DNA of 64,000 nt from Streptantibioticus_A sp037034305. Lineage in GTDB: Bacteria; Actinomycetota; Actinomycetes; Streptomycetales; Streptomycetaceae. Below, one piece after another: positions 51,591 to 59,662 of the stretch. The stretch spans positions 1 to 64,000 of the forward strand of contig JBAGJY010000004.1 in NCBI GenBank assembly GCA_037034305.1, given 5' to 3'. Every line of letters begins with the position of its first letter. The first letter of the stretch is position 1. The position numbers were made by a program, and so were the translations under genes. The notes under the pieces are model-generated. The model did not search any database. It was not told the origin of the DNA and saw only the letters and a program-made list of their open reading frames with translations.

Positions 51591-54500
51591 CTATGACGCG
51601 TCCTGCACCGCGTACGCCTCCAGCTCCCACAGCGAGATCCCGTACGGCGTCGCCCGCTGGTCGCACTGGACGCGGATGAACCGGGTGTCCGCCTCGTCCA
51701 TCCGCACCGTCTCCGTGCCGCCCTGGCCCGTGGTGACCGTCGCCGCCGTGCGCCACGAGCGGCCGTCCGACGAGACCAGCACGCGGTAGGCGCTGGCGTA
51801 GGCGTCCTGCCAGTGCAGCACGACCCGGCCGACCCGGGCCGGACGGGACAGCTCCACCTGTACCCACTGGCCGTCCTTGGCCGGTGAGGACCAGCGGGTG
51901 TCCGGCCTGCCGTCCGCCACCGCCGAGGCCGGGAAGCCCGCCGTCTCGTCGCCGGAGGAACTCGCCCGGGCGCCGCGCACCAGGTCGGGCCCGCCGGTGC
52001 GCGGGTACACGCGAACGGTGACCGTCTGCGTCACCGTCCGGCCGTCCGCGGTGAACGACACGGTGATCGGGTAGGCACCGGCCCTCGCGTCCCCGGCGAC
52101 GGACACCGCGAGCGGTACCGCCTGGCTCTCCCCGCGCCGCAGCACCAGCTGACCGGGCGCCCGTACGCTCAGCCCCTTCGGGGCCCTCACCGCCACCGTG
52201 CCGTGGACGTCGTCCGGGCGCAGGGTGGACACTCGCGCGCCGACGGTGACCTGGCCGCCGATGTCGGCGTCGGCGCTCGGCTGGTCGACGGTGAGCTGGG
52301 CGGCCGGGGTGTCGGTGAACCACGGCACCACCGCGTAGAGGGCGGGCGGCGTCGCGCCGGACGCCCAACTGATCCGCACCGCGTCCGCGCGCATCCCGTG
52401 ACCCGCCAACTGGGTCCAGCCGTCGCCGAGTTGGCCGACCGGCTGCCAGCCCCGGCCTTCCACCTCGGCCTCCACGGTGCCGCGCGCACCGCTGCCGGGG
52501 GCGGACAGCACGGTGAGCCCGTCAAGGGCGCGGAACGCCCCGAACGCCATGGTCACCGCGCCGCCGTCGCGGCCCGCCGCCTGGTACGGGACCACCGGAT
52601 CACCGCTGGCCACGGCGGACGGTGGCGTTCCGTCGACTGAGGACGGTCCGGTGACCTGGGGCTGGAACGCGTCCACAGCGGTCACGTCGAAACCGCGCAC
52701 CGCCACCGCGTTGGGCTGCGCGGAGGCGGCGCGCAGCCGTACGTAGCGGGCGGTCGCGCCCTTGGCGAAGGTGGCGGTGACGGTCTGCTGGTTCTGGTAC
52801 GTACCTGCCGTGTGCCAGGTCCCGCCGTCCGCCGAGTACTCCAGCACCGCGTCCCGCAGGATGTCCTCGGCCGCCGGGGAGTCGTCGCCCGAGCCCATCG
52901 CGATCCGCACCCGGCTGACCTGGCGGGCCGAGCCGAGGTCCACGCCGAAGGTGTCCCCGGGCTGCGGCGGGCGGTCGCTCCACCAGTACGTGGCGTCGTT
53001 GCCGTCGGTCATCAGCGACGGGTCGGTGGAGCGCGCCGAGCCCAGCGACGTCGTCGCCTGGGGGCGGTCGGCGCGTACGCCCGTCCAGGCGTTGGCGGCG
53101 CCGAGCGCCTTGATCAGAAACGGTCCCAGCACCCCGTCGCCCACGGTGGCGGTGGACAGCGCGATGGCGTCCTGGGCGCGCTGCACGGCGAGTTGCCGCT
53201 GCCAGCCCCGCGCGCCGTCACCGTGCCGCTGGGCCAGCAGCATGTCGACGGCGGCCGCACCCGCCTGCCCGTAGCGGCCCAACTGCTCCAGCCAGGGCCG
53301 CGTTTCGGTGCCGAGGGAGCCGCCCGCCAGGCCGCCCAGCCGCCGCGGGGCCTGCGCCATCGTGTCGAAGGCGGCGCGCAGCCGGTCCGCCGCGGTGCTC
53401 AGCGCGGAGTCGTCGGTGCCCGCGTAGGCGTTCCAGAAGCCGTCGATCAGCGGACGCAGATAGGCGGACTCGCCGGCTGAGTCCAGTGCGGACGAGGCGT
53501 CGTTACCGGCCAGCGCGGTCAACGCGGCGCGGGCGTCCGAGTCCTGGCCCGCCAGGTCGGCGATGGCCGCCTGCCAGGACTGCTGCGGCTGGTAGCCGTT
53601 GGGGTTCCAGGCGTAGTCGGCGGCGGTGAACAACGGGATGCGGCCCGCGGACGGTTGCCGCATGGCGTTGGCCAGCAGCCCCGCCGAGGTGGCGGCGACG
53701 GCCGGGTCACGGCCCGCGTAGGGACCGAGGAAGATACGGTCCTGCGCGTAGTCGTTCACCGGGTAGTTGTCCATGGTCAGCAGCGGATGCCGGAACGCGG
53801 CCTGGGCATCGGCGAACTGGCCACCGGTGATCTTCGCGGGCACCACACCGACGCCGGTCCAGGCCACCTCGACGCCGGGGGCGAGCGCGGCGGCCAGCGC
53901 GCCGCGGTAGGCGGTGGCGCCGTCCTGGTAGTACTCGGTGGGCAGCACCGACAGCGGCGGCGCCCCGCTGCCGTAGCGGGAGGACAGGTGCTGGGCGAGC
54001 GCGTTGGCCACCCTGGCCTGGGCGCGGGCGGCGGCGCCCGGCCCGTTGCCGAAGGTCGCGGCGTCCGTCGAGCAGTGCCACTCGCTGTAACTGACGTCCT
54101 GGAACTGGAGTTGGAAGGCACGCACCCCCAACGCCCACATGGCGTCCACCTTGCGCAGCAGCGCCTTCAGGTCGTCGGCGGAGGAGAAGCACAGGGACTG
54201 GCCGGGCGCCACCGCCCAGCCCAGGGTGACATGGTTGCGCTGGGCGCGCGCCGCCAGCGTCCGCCAGTCGTCCCGCGCGGCGGCCGGGTAGGGGGCGCTC
54301 CACTGAGCCGTGCGGTACGGGTCGTCGCCGGGGGCGTAGAGGTAGAAGTCCTGCTTGGTGCGGCCCATGAAGTCCAGTTGGGCGAGCCGCTGCTGGGTCG
54401 TCCACGGCTGGCCGTAGAAGCCCTCGGTGACGCCGCGCAGCGCGGTGGACGGCCAGTCGCGGACCAGCACGCCCGCGAAGCCGTGCTGCGCGCCGCTGGT

Positions 54501-55040
54501 CTGCACCAGCTGGCGCAGCGTCTGAGCGGCGTGGAACAGCCCGTCCGGGCCGACCCCGGACAGCGCCACCGTGTCCCGGTCGCCGTCACGACCGACGGCC
54601 AGCCGGTAGCCGCCGGACGGCAGGTCGCCGCGGTCGGGCGCGCCCAGCGCGTGCAGTGCCGAGTCCGCGCCCGGACCGTCCGCGTAGACCACCAGGGCCT
54701 GGGCGGGCAGCGGTGCGCCGGGGGCGGTGTCGCGGATGTCGCGGGCGCCCGCCGTACGCAGGGTGTCGCGCAGCGAGTCCAGCGCGTACGGGTCGGCGCC
54801 GCTGTCGGCGACCAGTGCGACGGTGGGGGTGACCGGCGCGAACTGGCCCTGTGCGCGCAGTGACTGTGGCCTGGGCCACACCGCGGGCGGCTGTCCGGCC
54901 GCCGTCTCGCCGTCCGGCGTGGTCAGCGGGGCCAGGCCGGTCGCCGGGGCGGCGACCGCGCAGGGCGCACCACCGAGCACACTGCCGATGACGGCGACGA
55001 TGAACGCCGCCACGGCGGGCTTCTGGCGCCGGGGGAGCAC
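51591..55040 (-). CDS. Secreted GH84-type beta-N-acetylglucosaminidase (hyaluronidase-like), multidomain
   Basis: 1149 residues from GTG 55040, with GGAGG just upstream. A signal peptide (about 1-30) is followed by a GH20b-like N-terminal domain (about 50-195) and a GH84 catalytic domain (about 198-480), with RGVTEGFYGQPW at 202-213. A family F5/8 C-type carbohydrate-binding domain lies at about 660-790, a NEW3/NPCBM-associated-like domain at about 905-1000 and a second F5/8 C-type domain at the C-terminus. Family 84 enzymes use two adjacent aspartates; here the corresponding site reads LQFQDVSYSEW (Gln314-Asp315), so the first aspartate is replaced. The substrate may be chitin-derived, peptidoglycan-derived or host glycans. 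Confidence 0.88.
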   Translation of the reverse strand: MLPRRQKPAVAAFIVAVIGSVLGGAPCAVAAPATGLAPLTTPDGETAAGQPPAVWPRPQSLRAQGQFAPVTPTVALVADSGADPYALDSLRDTLRTAGARDIRDTAPGAPLPAQALVVYADGPGADSALHALGAPDRGDLPSGGYRLAVGRDGDRDTVALSGVGPDGLFHAAQTLRQLVQTSGAQHGFAGVLVRDWPSTALRGVTEGFYGQPWTTQQRLAQLDFMGRTKQDFYLYAPGDDPYRTAQWSAPYPAAARDDWRTLAARAQRNHVTLGWAVAPGQSLCFSSADDLKALLRKVDAMWALGVRAFQLQFQDVSYSEWHCSTDAATFGNGPGAAARAQARVANALAQHLSSRYGSGAPPLSVLPTEYYQDGATAYRGALAAALAPGVEVAWTGVGVVPAKITGGQFADAQAAFRHPLLTMDNYPVNDYAQDRIFLGPYAGRDPAVAATSAGLLANAMRQPSAGRIPLFTAADYAWNPNGYQPQQSWQAAIADLAGQDSDARAALTALAGNDASSALDSAGESAYLRPLIDGFWNAYAGTDDSALSTAADRLRAAFDTMAQAPRRLGGLAGGSLGTETRPWLEQLGRYGQAGAAAVDMLLAQRHGDGARGWQRQLAVQRAQDAIALSTATVGDGVLGPFLIKALGAANAWTGVRADRPQATTSLGSARSTDPSLMTDGNDATYWWSDRPPQPGDTFGVDLGSARQVSRVRIAMGSGDDSPAAEDILRDAVLEYSADGGTWHTAGTYQNQQTVTATFAKGATARYVRLRAASAQPNAVAVRGFDVTAVDAFQPQVTGPSSVDGTPPSAVASGDPVVPYQAAGRDGGAVTMAFGAFRALDGLTVLSAPGSGARGTVEAEVEGRGWQPVGQLGDGWTQLAGHGMRADAVRISWASGATPPALYAVVPWFTDTPAAQLTVDQPSADADIGGQVTVGARVSTLRPDDVHGTVAVRAPKGLSVRAPGQLVLRRGESQAVPLAVSVAGDARAGAYPITVSFTADGRTVTQTVTVRVYPRTGGPDLVRGARASSSGDETAGFPASAVADGRPDTRWSSPAKDGQWVQVELSRPARVGRVVLHWQDAYASAYRVLVSSDGRSWRTAATVTTGQGGTETVRMDEADTRFIRVQCDQRATPYGISLWELEAYAVQDAS

Positions 55041-55197
55041 GGTTCCTCCTTGCGGAGCGGGGGGAGACAGGAGGGCAACGCGTTCGGGGACGCGTGAGGC
55101 TGGGGGGACGGTTTCACGCGATGCGTCGAGCCCATCACCGGCTCGCCGCAGTGTCAACGCGGGCGATCATTATGCCGGTTAAGTCCGAATGTGGGGG

Positions 55198-55310
55198 CTG
55201 TCGCCGGGCCTTCGCCGTGGTGGTTGCGGTGGGGTGAGGGCTGCCGCCGGGCCTGGCCGTGGTGGTTGCGGTGCGTTTGGGTTCCGCCGGGCCCTCGCCG
55301 CCGTGGTTGC
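55198..55310 (+). repeat. Three-copy ~33-bp tandem repeat
   Basis: Units at 55198-55231, 55241-55273 and 55281-55310 share CGCCGGGCC, a variable few bases, then CGTGGTGGTTGCGGTG (shortened in unit 3). Spacers are 7-10 bases. It resembles GC-rich intergenic repeats of Streptomyces. Confidence 0.7.
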
Positions 55311-55330
55311 TCGCTGTCGCGGCGGTACCG

Positions 55331-55354
55331 GTCTTGGGGGCAAGCCCCCAAGAC
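55331..55354. terminator. Strong palindromic hairpin
   Basis: GTCTTGGGGGC-AA-GCCCCCAAGAC gives 11-base arms with a 2-base loop. It lies in the gap between two divergent genes, so it is not an obvious terminator of either; it may be a stray repeat element. Confidence 0.5.
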
Positions 55355-55500
55355 CCCCAAGCCCTCAAGCTTCCGTGGCCGCAACGGAAAGCCCTGGAGC
55401 GGGCTTTGGGCGGCTCGCCCGCGCAGGAGCCTTCCGTGTGCCCGGCTTTGGGGGCGTGCCCCGAATGGATCCAGAACCCCTCAGCGGGAGGCGTACCGTC

Positions 55501-56949
55501 GTGGGCATGGCGGAACCGCATGAGTTGACGATGCTGGAGCAGGCCGCGGCGATCCGGGCGGGCGAACTGTCGCCGCTCGAACTGACCCGGCACTACCTGG
55601 CCCGCATCGAGCGGCTGAACGACACCGTCGGCGCCTACCTCACCGTCACCGCCGAGCGGGCCCTGGACGACGCCCGGCGGGCCGAGCGGCGGCTCGCCGA
55701 AGGGGACGCGTCGCCGCTGCTGGGGGTGTCGGTGCCGGTCAAGGACCTCGTGCCGGTGCCCGGGGTGCGGTTCACCATGGGCTCGGCCGCCTTCGCCGAC
55801 CGGGTGGCGAACGCCTCAAGCCGACAGGCCGAGCTGCTCCAGGAGGCCGGGACGGTCCTGCTGGGCAAGACCAACACGCCCGAGTTCGGGCTGCCCGCCT
55901 ACACCGAGAGTCTGGTCGGGCCGCCCGCCCGCAGCCCGTACGACCTCACCCGCGGCGCGGGCGGATCCAGCGGCGGGGCCGCCGCCGCGGTCGCCGCGGG
56001 GCTGGCGTCCGCCGCGCACGGGTCGGACGGCGGCGGCTCCATCCGGATCCCGGCGAGCTGCTGCGGCCTGGTCGGGCTGAAACCCAGCCGGGGCCGGATC
56101 AGCCCGGCGCCGCTCGGCGACGTCAGCGGGCTCGGGGTGCCCGGACCGCTGGCCCGCACCGTACGGGACGCCGCCGCGCTGCTGGACGCGATGTCCGCGC
56201 CCGTACCGGGCGACCCGGCGCCGCTCGCCCCGCCGGACCGCCCGTTCGGCGACTGGTGCGACGCGCTGGAGCGCACCCCGCGCAGACTGCGCATCGCCCG
56301 CTGGGCGCGGCCGGACGTCCCCGGCGTGACCGTCGACCCGCGGATCCTGGAGGTCTACGAGAAGACCTCCACCCTGCTCGCCGGACTCGGCCACGAGGTG
56401 GTCGACGTACCACAGCCGCTCGATCCCGGGGACCGGGACGCCTTCACCCCGGTGTGGGCGGTGCTGGCCGCGCTGCCCCCGGTGCCCGAGGCGCGCGAGT
56501 CGCGGCTGACGCCGATGACCCGCTGGCTGCGCGCCCAGGGGCAGGCCGCCAGCGGGATCGACTACGTGCGGGCGCTGGCGGCGATGCAGTCGGTGGGCCG
56601 GAAGTTCGCCACCGCGATCGCCGGGTACGACGCCGTGCTGACCCCCACACTGGCCCAACTCCCGCCGCGGGTGGGCGCGCTGCGCGACGACGCCGATCCG
56701 GCCGCGGACTTCGCGGCGCAGATCGCCTTCACGCCCTTCACCGGGCCGTGGAACATCGCGGGGCTGCCCGCGATCTCGCTGCCGGTGGGCTGGTCGGACT
56801 CGGGGCTGCCGATCGGCATGATGCTGGGCGCGGCGCACGGCGCGGAGGGCCCGCTGCTGGCGCTCGCCGCACAGGTGGAGACGGCCGCGCCATGGGCCGG
56901 GCGGGCAGTGGTGGAATTCGGGACGGATGGCTCCGCTCCGATTGGGTAG
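55501..56949 (+). CDS. Amidase signature family hydrolase
   Basis: 482 residues from GTG 55501 (ATG 55507 is the alternative; GGGAGG lies about nine bases before the GTG). The Ser-cisSer-Lys triad is visible: Lys81 in VPVKDLV, Ser156/157 in GGSSGG and Ser180 in GGGSIRIP. The family hydrolyses amide bonds in small molecules; the glutamine-amidotransferase GatA is a relative, but no gatB/gatC is adjacent and the protein is of single-enzyme length. The substrate cannot be deduced. A CC-rich ASCCGLVGLKPS stretch after the nucleophile is conserved-like. Confidence 0.88.
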   Translation: MGMAEPHELTMLEQAAAIRAGELSPLELTRHYLARIERLNDTVGAYLTVTAERALDDARRAERRLAEGDASPLLGVSVPVKDLVPVPGVRFTMGSAAFADRVANASSRQAELLQEAGTVLLGKTNTPEFGLPAYTESLVGPPARSPYDLTRGAGGSSGGAAAAVAAGLASAAHGSDGGGSIRIPASCCGLVGLKPSRGRISPAPLGDVSGLGVPGPLARTVRDAAALLDAMSAPVPGDPAPLAPPDRPFGDWCDALERTPRRLRIARWARPDVPGVTVDPRILEVYEKTSTLLAGLGHEVVDVPQPLDPGDRDAFTPVWAVLAALPPVPEARESRLTPMTRWLRAQGQAASGIDYVRALAAMQSVGRKFATAIAGYDAVLTPTLAQLPPRVGALRDDADPAADFAAQIAFTPFTGPWNIAGLPAISLPVGWSDSGLPIGMMLGAAHGAEGPLLALAAQVETAAPWAGRAVVEFGTDGSAPIG

Positions 56950-57021
56950 ATGCTGACGTGTCCGCCCCCACCGGCGGCCGGAGGATTTCCGGCCGTCCCC
57001 AACGAGCACCGGAGGATCTCC

Positions 57022-57225
57022 GTGGCCGTCCCCACCGATCTACTCCCCTTCGACCTTCCCGACGCCAAAGGTGGCGGCCCTGAGCAGCCGCTCACCTCGG
57101 AGCCCGCGATGGTCGAGGACGCGCCGCTGACCAGCGAGCCGCCACTGCCCGCCGAGCCCGCGCTGACCAGTGAGCCGGTGGCCGTGGTGACCACCGTCGC
57201 CAGCCTGGGGCCGATGGAGATCTGA
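57022..57225 (+). CDS. 67-residue acidic protein with LTSEP repeats, coupled to malQ
   Basis: A small protein starting at GTG 57022, with GGAGG six bases upstream. It has three LTSEP copies and related xxEP spacers (about residues 24-52), is acidic and proline-rich, and ends in ASLGPMEI. Its TGA shares one base with the malQ ATG (TGATG), so translation is coupled. No family is recognised. It could be a leader that sets malQ expression or a free small protein. Confidence 0.6.
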   Translation: MAVPTDLLPFDLPDAKGGGPEQPLTSEPAMVEDAPLTSEPPLPAEPALTSEPVAVVTTVASLGPMEI

Positions 57226-59309
57226 TGGACGCGGCGACCGGGGAGGCGGAGGACGCCGACGGCCATCCACTGGCGCGGCTCGCCGCGCTGCACGGGGTCG
57301 ACACCCGCTACGAGCCCGCGCCCGGCCAGGTGGTCCGGGTGCCCGAGGCGACCGTGCGCACGGTGCTCGCCGCGCTCGGTGTGGACGCCTCGTCGCCGCA
57401 GGCGGTACGCGACGCACTCGCCGCGCACCAACAGCGGCTGCGCACCCGCCTGTTGCCCCCCTGCCTGGTGCTGCGCGCGGGCGCGCCGCTCCGCTCCCGG
57501 CTGCCGGAACTGCCGGAGGGCACGGTGTGCGCGGTCGAGTTGGAGACCGGCGAGCAGGTGCCTGGCGACGCCGGTCCGCTGCCGCTCGGCTACCACGTAC
57601 TGCGGGTGCGGGTACCGGACGGGCGCAGCGCGGTGGCGCCGCTGATCGTGGTGCCGCGGCGGGTTCCCGAGCCGCAGGGCCGGTCCTTCGGGTTCATGGT
57701 GCAGCTGTACTCGCTGCTGTCCGACCGCTCCTGGGGCATGGGCGACCTCGGTGACCTCGCCGACCTCGCGGCCTGGGCCGGACGGTCGCTTGGCGCCGGG
57801 TTCATCACCGTCAACCCGCTGCACAGCGCCGTCCCCGGTGCGGACCCCTCGCCGTACCGGCCCTCCTCACGCCGCTTCCCCGACCCGGTGTACCTGCGGG
57901 TCGAGGACGTGCCCGAGTACGCCTACCTGCCCCCGGCCGCCCGCCAGCGGGCCGCCGAACTGCTCGCCCAGGCCGCGCTGCTGCGCGAAACGGTGCTGGA
58001 CAAGCGGGAGTTGATCGACCGCGACGCGGTGTGGCGGCTCAAGAGCGCCGCGCTGGAACTCGTCAGAACCGTGCCGCTGACCCCCGGACGGCGCGCCACC
58101 TACTGCGACTTCCTCGCCGAGCGCGGGCAGGCCCTGGACGACCACGCCACCTGGTGCGCGCTCGCCGAGGTGCACGGCCCCGACTGGCGTTCCTGGCCCA
58201 CGGGCCTGCGCGACCCGCGCTCACCGCAGACCGCCCGCGCCCGTACCGAGGTGCTGGACCGCGTCGACTTCCACTGCTGGCTGGCCTGGCTGACCGACAG
58301 CCAGCTCGAAGCCGCCCAACTCGCCGCGCGGGACGCCGCGATGGCGCCGGGCATCGTCCACGACCTGGCGGTCGGCGTCCACCCGTACGGCGCCGACGCC
58401 TGGGCGCTGCGGGACGTGCTGGCCCCCGGCATGTCCATCGGCGCGCCGCCGGACGCGTTCAATCCGCACGGCCAGGACTGGGCGCTGCCGCCCTGGCGCC
58501 CGGACGCCCTGGCCGCCACCGGCTACGCGCCGTACCGCGAACTGCTGCGCGGTGTGCTGCGCCGGGCGGGCGGACTGCGCATCGACCACATCATGGGCCT
58601 GTTCAGGCTGTGGTGGGTGCCGCAGGGCCGCCCGCCCACCGAGGGCACCTATGTGCGCTACGACCCCGAGGCGATGCTCGGCGTCCTCGCCCTGGAGGCG
58701 CACCGCGCCGGGACCGTGGTGATCGGCGAGGACCTGGGCACCGTGGAGCCGGGTGTGCGGGAGGCGCTGGCCGAACGCGGGGTGCTGGGCACCTCGGTGC
58801 TGTGGTTCGAGCGCGACCACGACGGCGACGGCCAACCGCTGCCTCCCGAAGCCTGGCGTTCCGGCTGTCTGGCCACCGTCACCACCCATGACCTGCCCAG
58901 TACCGCCGCCCGCCTCACCGGCGAGCACGTGGAGCTGCGCCACCGGCTCGGCCTGCTGGCCCGGCCGCTCGCCGTCGAGCAGGCCGAGGACGCCGCCGAG
59001 GTGGCCCAGTGGCTGGCGCTGCTGCACCGGCTCGACCTGCTTGCGGAGGGCACCGCCGACGAGGAGGGCGCGATCCGGGCCGTGCATCGGTTCCTGCTGC
59101 GCACCCCTGCCCGGATGGTCGGGATCTGGCTGCCGGACACCGTCGGCGACCGGCGTCCGCAGAACCTGCCGGGCACCTTCGACCAGTACCCCAACTGGCG
59201 GCTGCCGATCGCGGACCCGACCGGCCGACCGGTCACCCTGGACCAGCTCGCCGCCTCCCCCCGGCTGCACGCCCTGGTGGACGAGGTACGCCACGGTCTG
59301 CGCCGGTAA
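57225..59309 (+). CDS. malQ: 4-alpha-glucanotransferase (GH77)
   Basis: A 694-residue amylomaltase that transfers alpha-1,4-glucan chains in maltodextrin and glycogen metabolism. An N-terminal extension (about 1-155) is followed by the GH77 barrel: SWGMGDLGDL (about 168-177), PYRPSSRRF, ALPPWRPDAL, LRIDHIMGLFRLWW with the nucleophile Asp (about 449) and VIGEDLGTVEP with the acid/base Glu (about 502), then TTHDLPS. Length and order are normal for the actinobacterial form. It is coupled to the upstream small gene. Confidence 0.93.
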   Translation: MDAATGEAEDADGHPLARLAALHGVDTRYEPAPGQVVRVPEATVRTVLAALGVDASSPQAVRDALAAHQQRLRTRLLPPCLVLRAGAPLRSRLPELPEGTVCAVELETGEQVPGDAGPLPLGYHVLRVRVPDGRSAVAPLIVVPRRVPEPQGRSFGFMVQLYSLLSDRSWGMGDLGDLADLAAWAGRSLGAGFITVNPLHSAVPGADPSPYRPSSRRFPDPVYLRVEDVPEYAYLPPAARQRAAELLAQAALLRETVLDKRELIDRDAVWRLKSAALELVRTVPLTPGRRATYCDFLAERGQALDDHATWCALAEVHGPDWRSWPTGLRDPRSPQTARARTEVLDRVDFHCWLAWLTDSQLEAAQLAARDAAMAPGIVHDLAVGVHPYGADAWALRDVLAPGMSIGAPPDAFNPHGQDWALPPWRPDALAATGYAPYRELLRGVLRRAGGLRIDHIMGLFRLWWVPQGRPPTEGTYVRYDPEAMLGVLALEAHRAGTVVIGEDLGTVEPGVREALAERGVLGTSVLWFERDHDGDGQPLPPEAWRSGCLATVTTHDLPSTAARLTGEHVELRHRLGLLARPLAVEQAEDAAEVAQWLALLHRLDLLAEGTADEEGAIRAVHRFLLRTPARMVGIWLPDTVGDRRPQNLPGTFDQYPNWRLPIADPTGRPVTLDQLAASPRLHALVDEVRHGLRR

Positions 59310-59358
59310 GGGCGACCCCGGCCGCGCGGTGCTCAGGAACCTTCGCTACGTTGGGAAC

Positions 59359-59592
59359 GTGGTCAACAAGAATGCCCTGCGCGCCGGTGCGATAGCCGCC
59401 GGTACGACGCTGATGCTGCTGATGTCGTCCCCCGCCTTCGCGCTCATCCACGACGACGGTGAGGACCCCGGTCCCGGCCTGGGCATCGGCGAGACCCTCG
59501 GGCTGTACGTGGGTGTCCCGGTGCTGCTGTTCCTGGTGATCGCGGGTCTGGTGACCGTCACGGACAAGAGCCGCAAGAAGGCCAAGAGCTAG
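59359..59592 (+). CDS. Small membrane or exported protein
   Basis: 77 residues from GTG 59359. A signal-peptide-like segment (about 7-28, ending SPAFA) is followed by a short acidic loop (HDDGEDPGPG), a second membrane helix (about 47-67) and a basic tail (DKSRKKAKS). Expected in the membrane with the tail in the cytoplasm. A strong terminator follows. Function unknown. Confidence 0.65.
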   Translation: MVNKNALRAGAIAAGTTLMLLMSSPAFALIHDDGEDPGPGLGIGETLGLYVGVPVLLFLVIAGLVTVTDKSRKKAKS

Positions 59593-59607
59593 CGCCTTCT
59601 ATACGGC

Positions 59608-59640
59608 GGGGTGCGGGGGAGGTCCCCCGCACCCCTTTTT
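59608..59640. terminator. Rho-independent terminator
   Basis: GGGGTGCGGGGGA-GG-TCCCCCGCACCCC (13-base arms) followed by five T on the plus strand. It ends the malQ/small-membrane-protein transcript and may also serve the convergent pepN. Confidence 0.92.
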
Positions 59641-59662
59641 GGTGCCGTTTCGCCGTCTTGGG

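Larger units (their letters stand above)
55041..55500. other. Intergenic region with tandem repeats and a palindrome
   Basis: The 460 bases between the divergent GH84 and amidase genes contain three ~33-base repeat units (55198-55310) and a near-perfect hairpin (55331-55354). The right half (55360-55480) is GC-rich filler without recognised sites. Confidence 0.5.

Noticed and set aside
55189..55500. An N-terminal extension of the amidase through the intergenic repeats
   Set aside because: The extension is low-complexity repeat sequence. The conserved protein begins at 55501/55507 next to a GGGAGG site.
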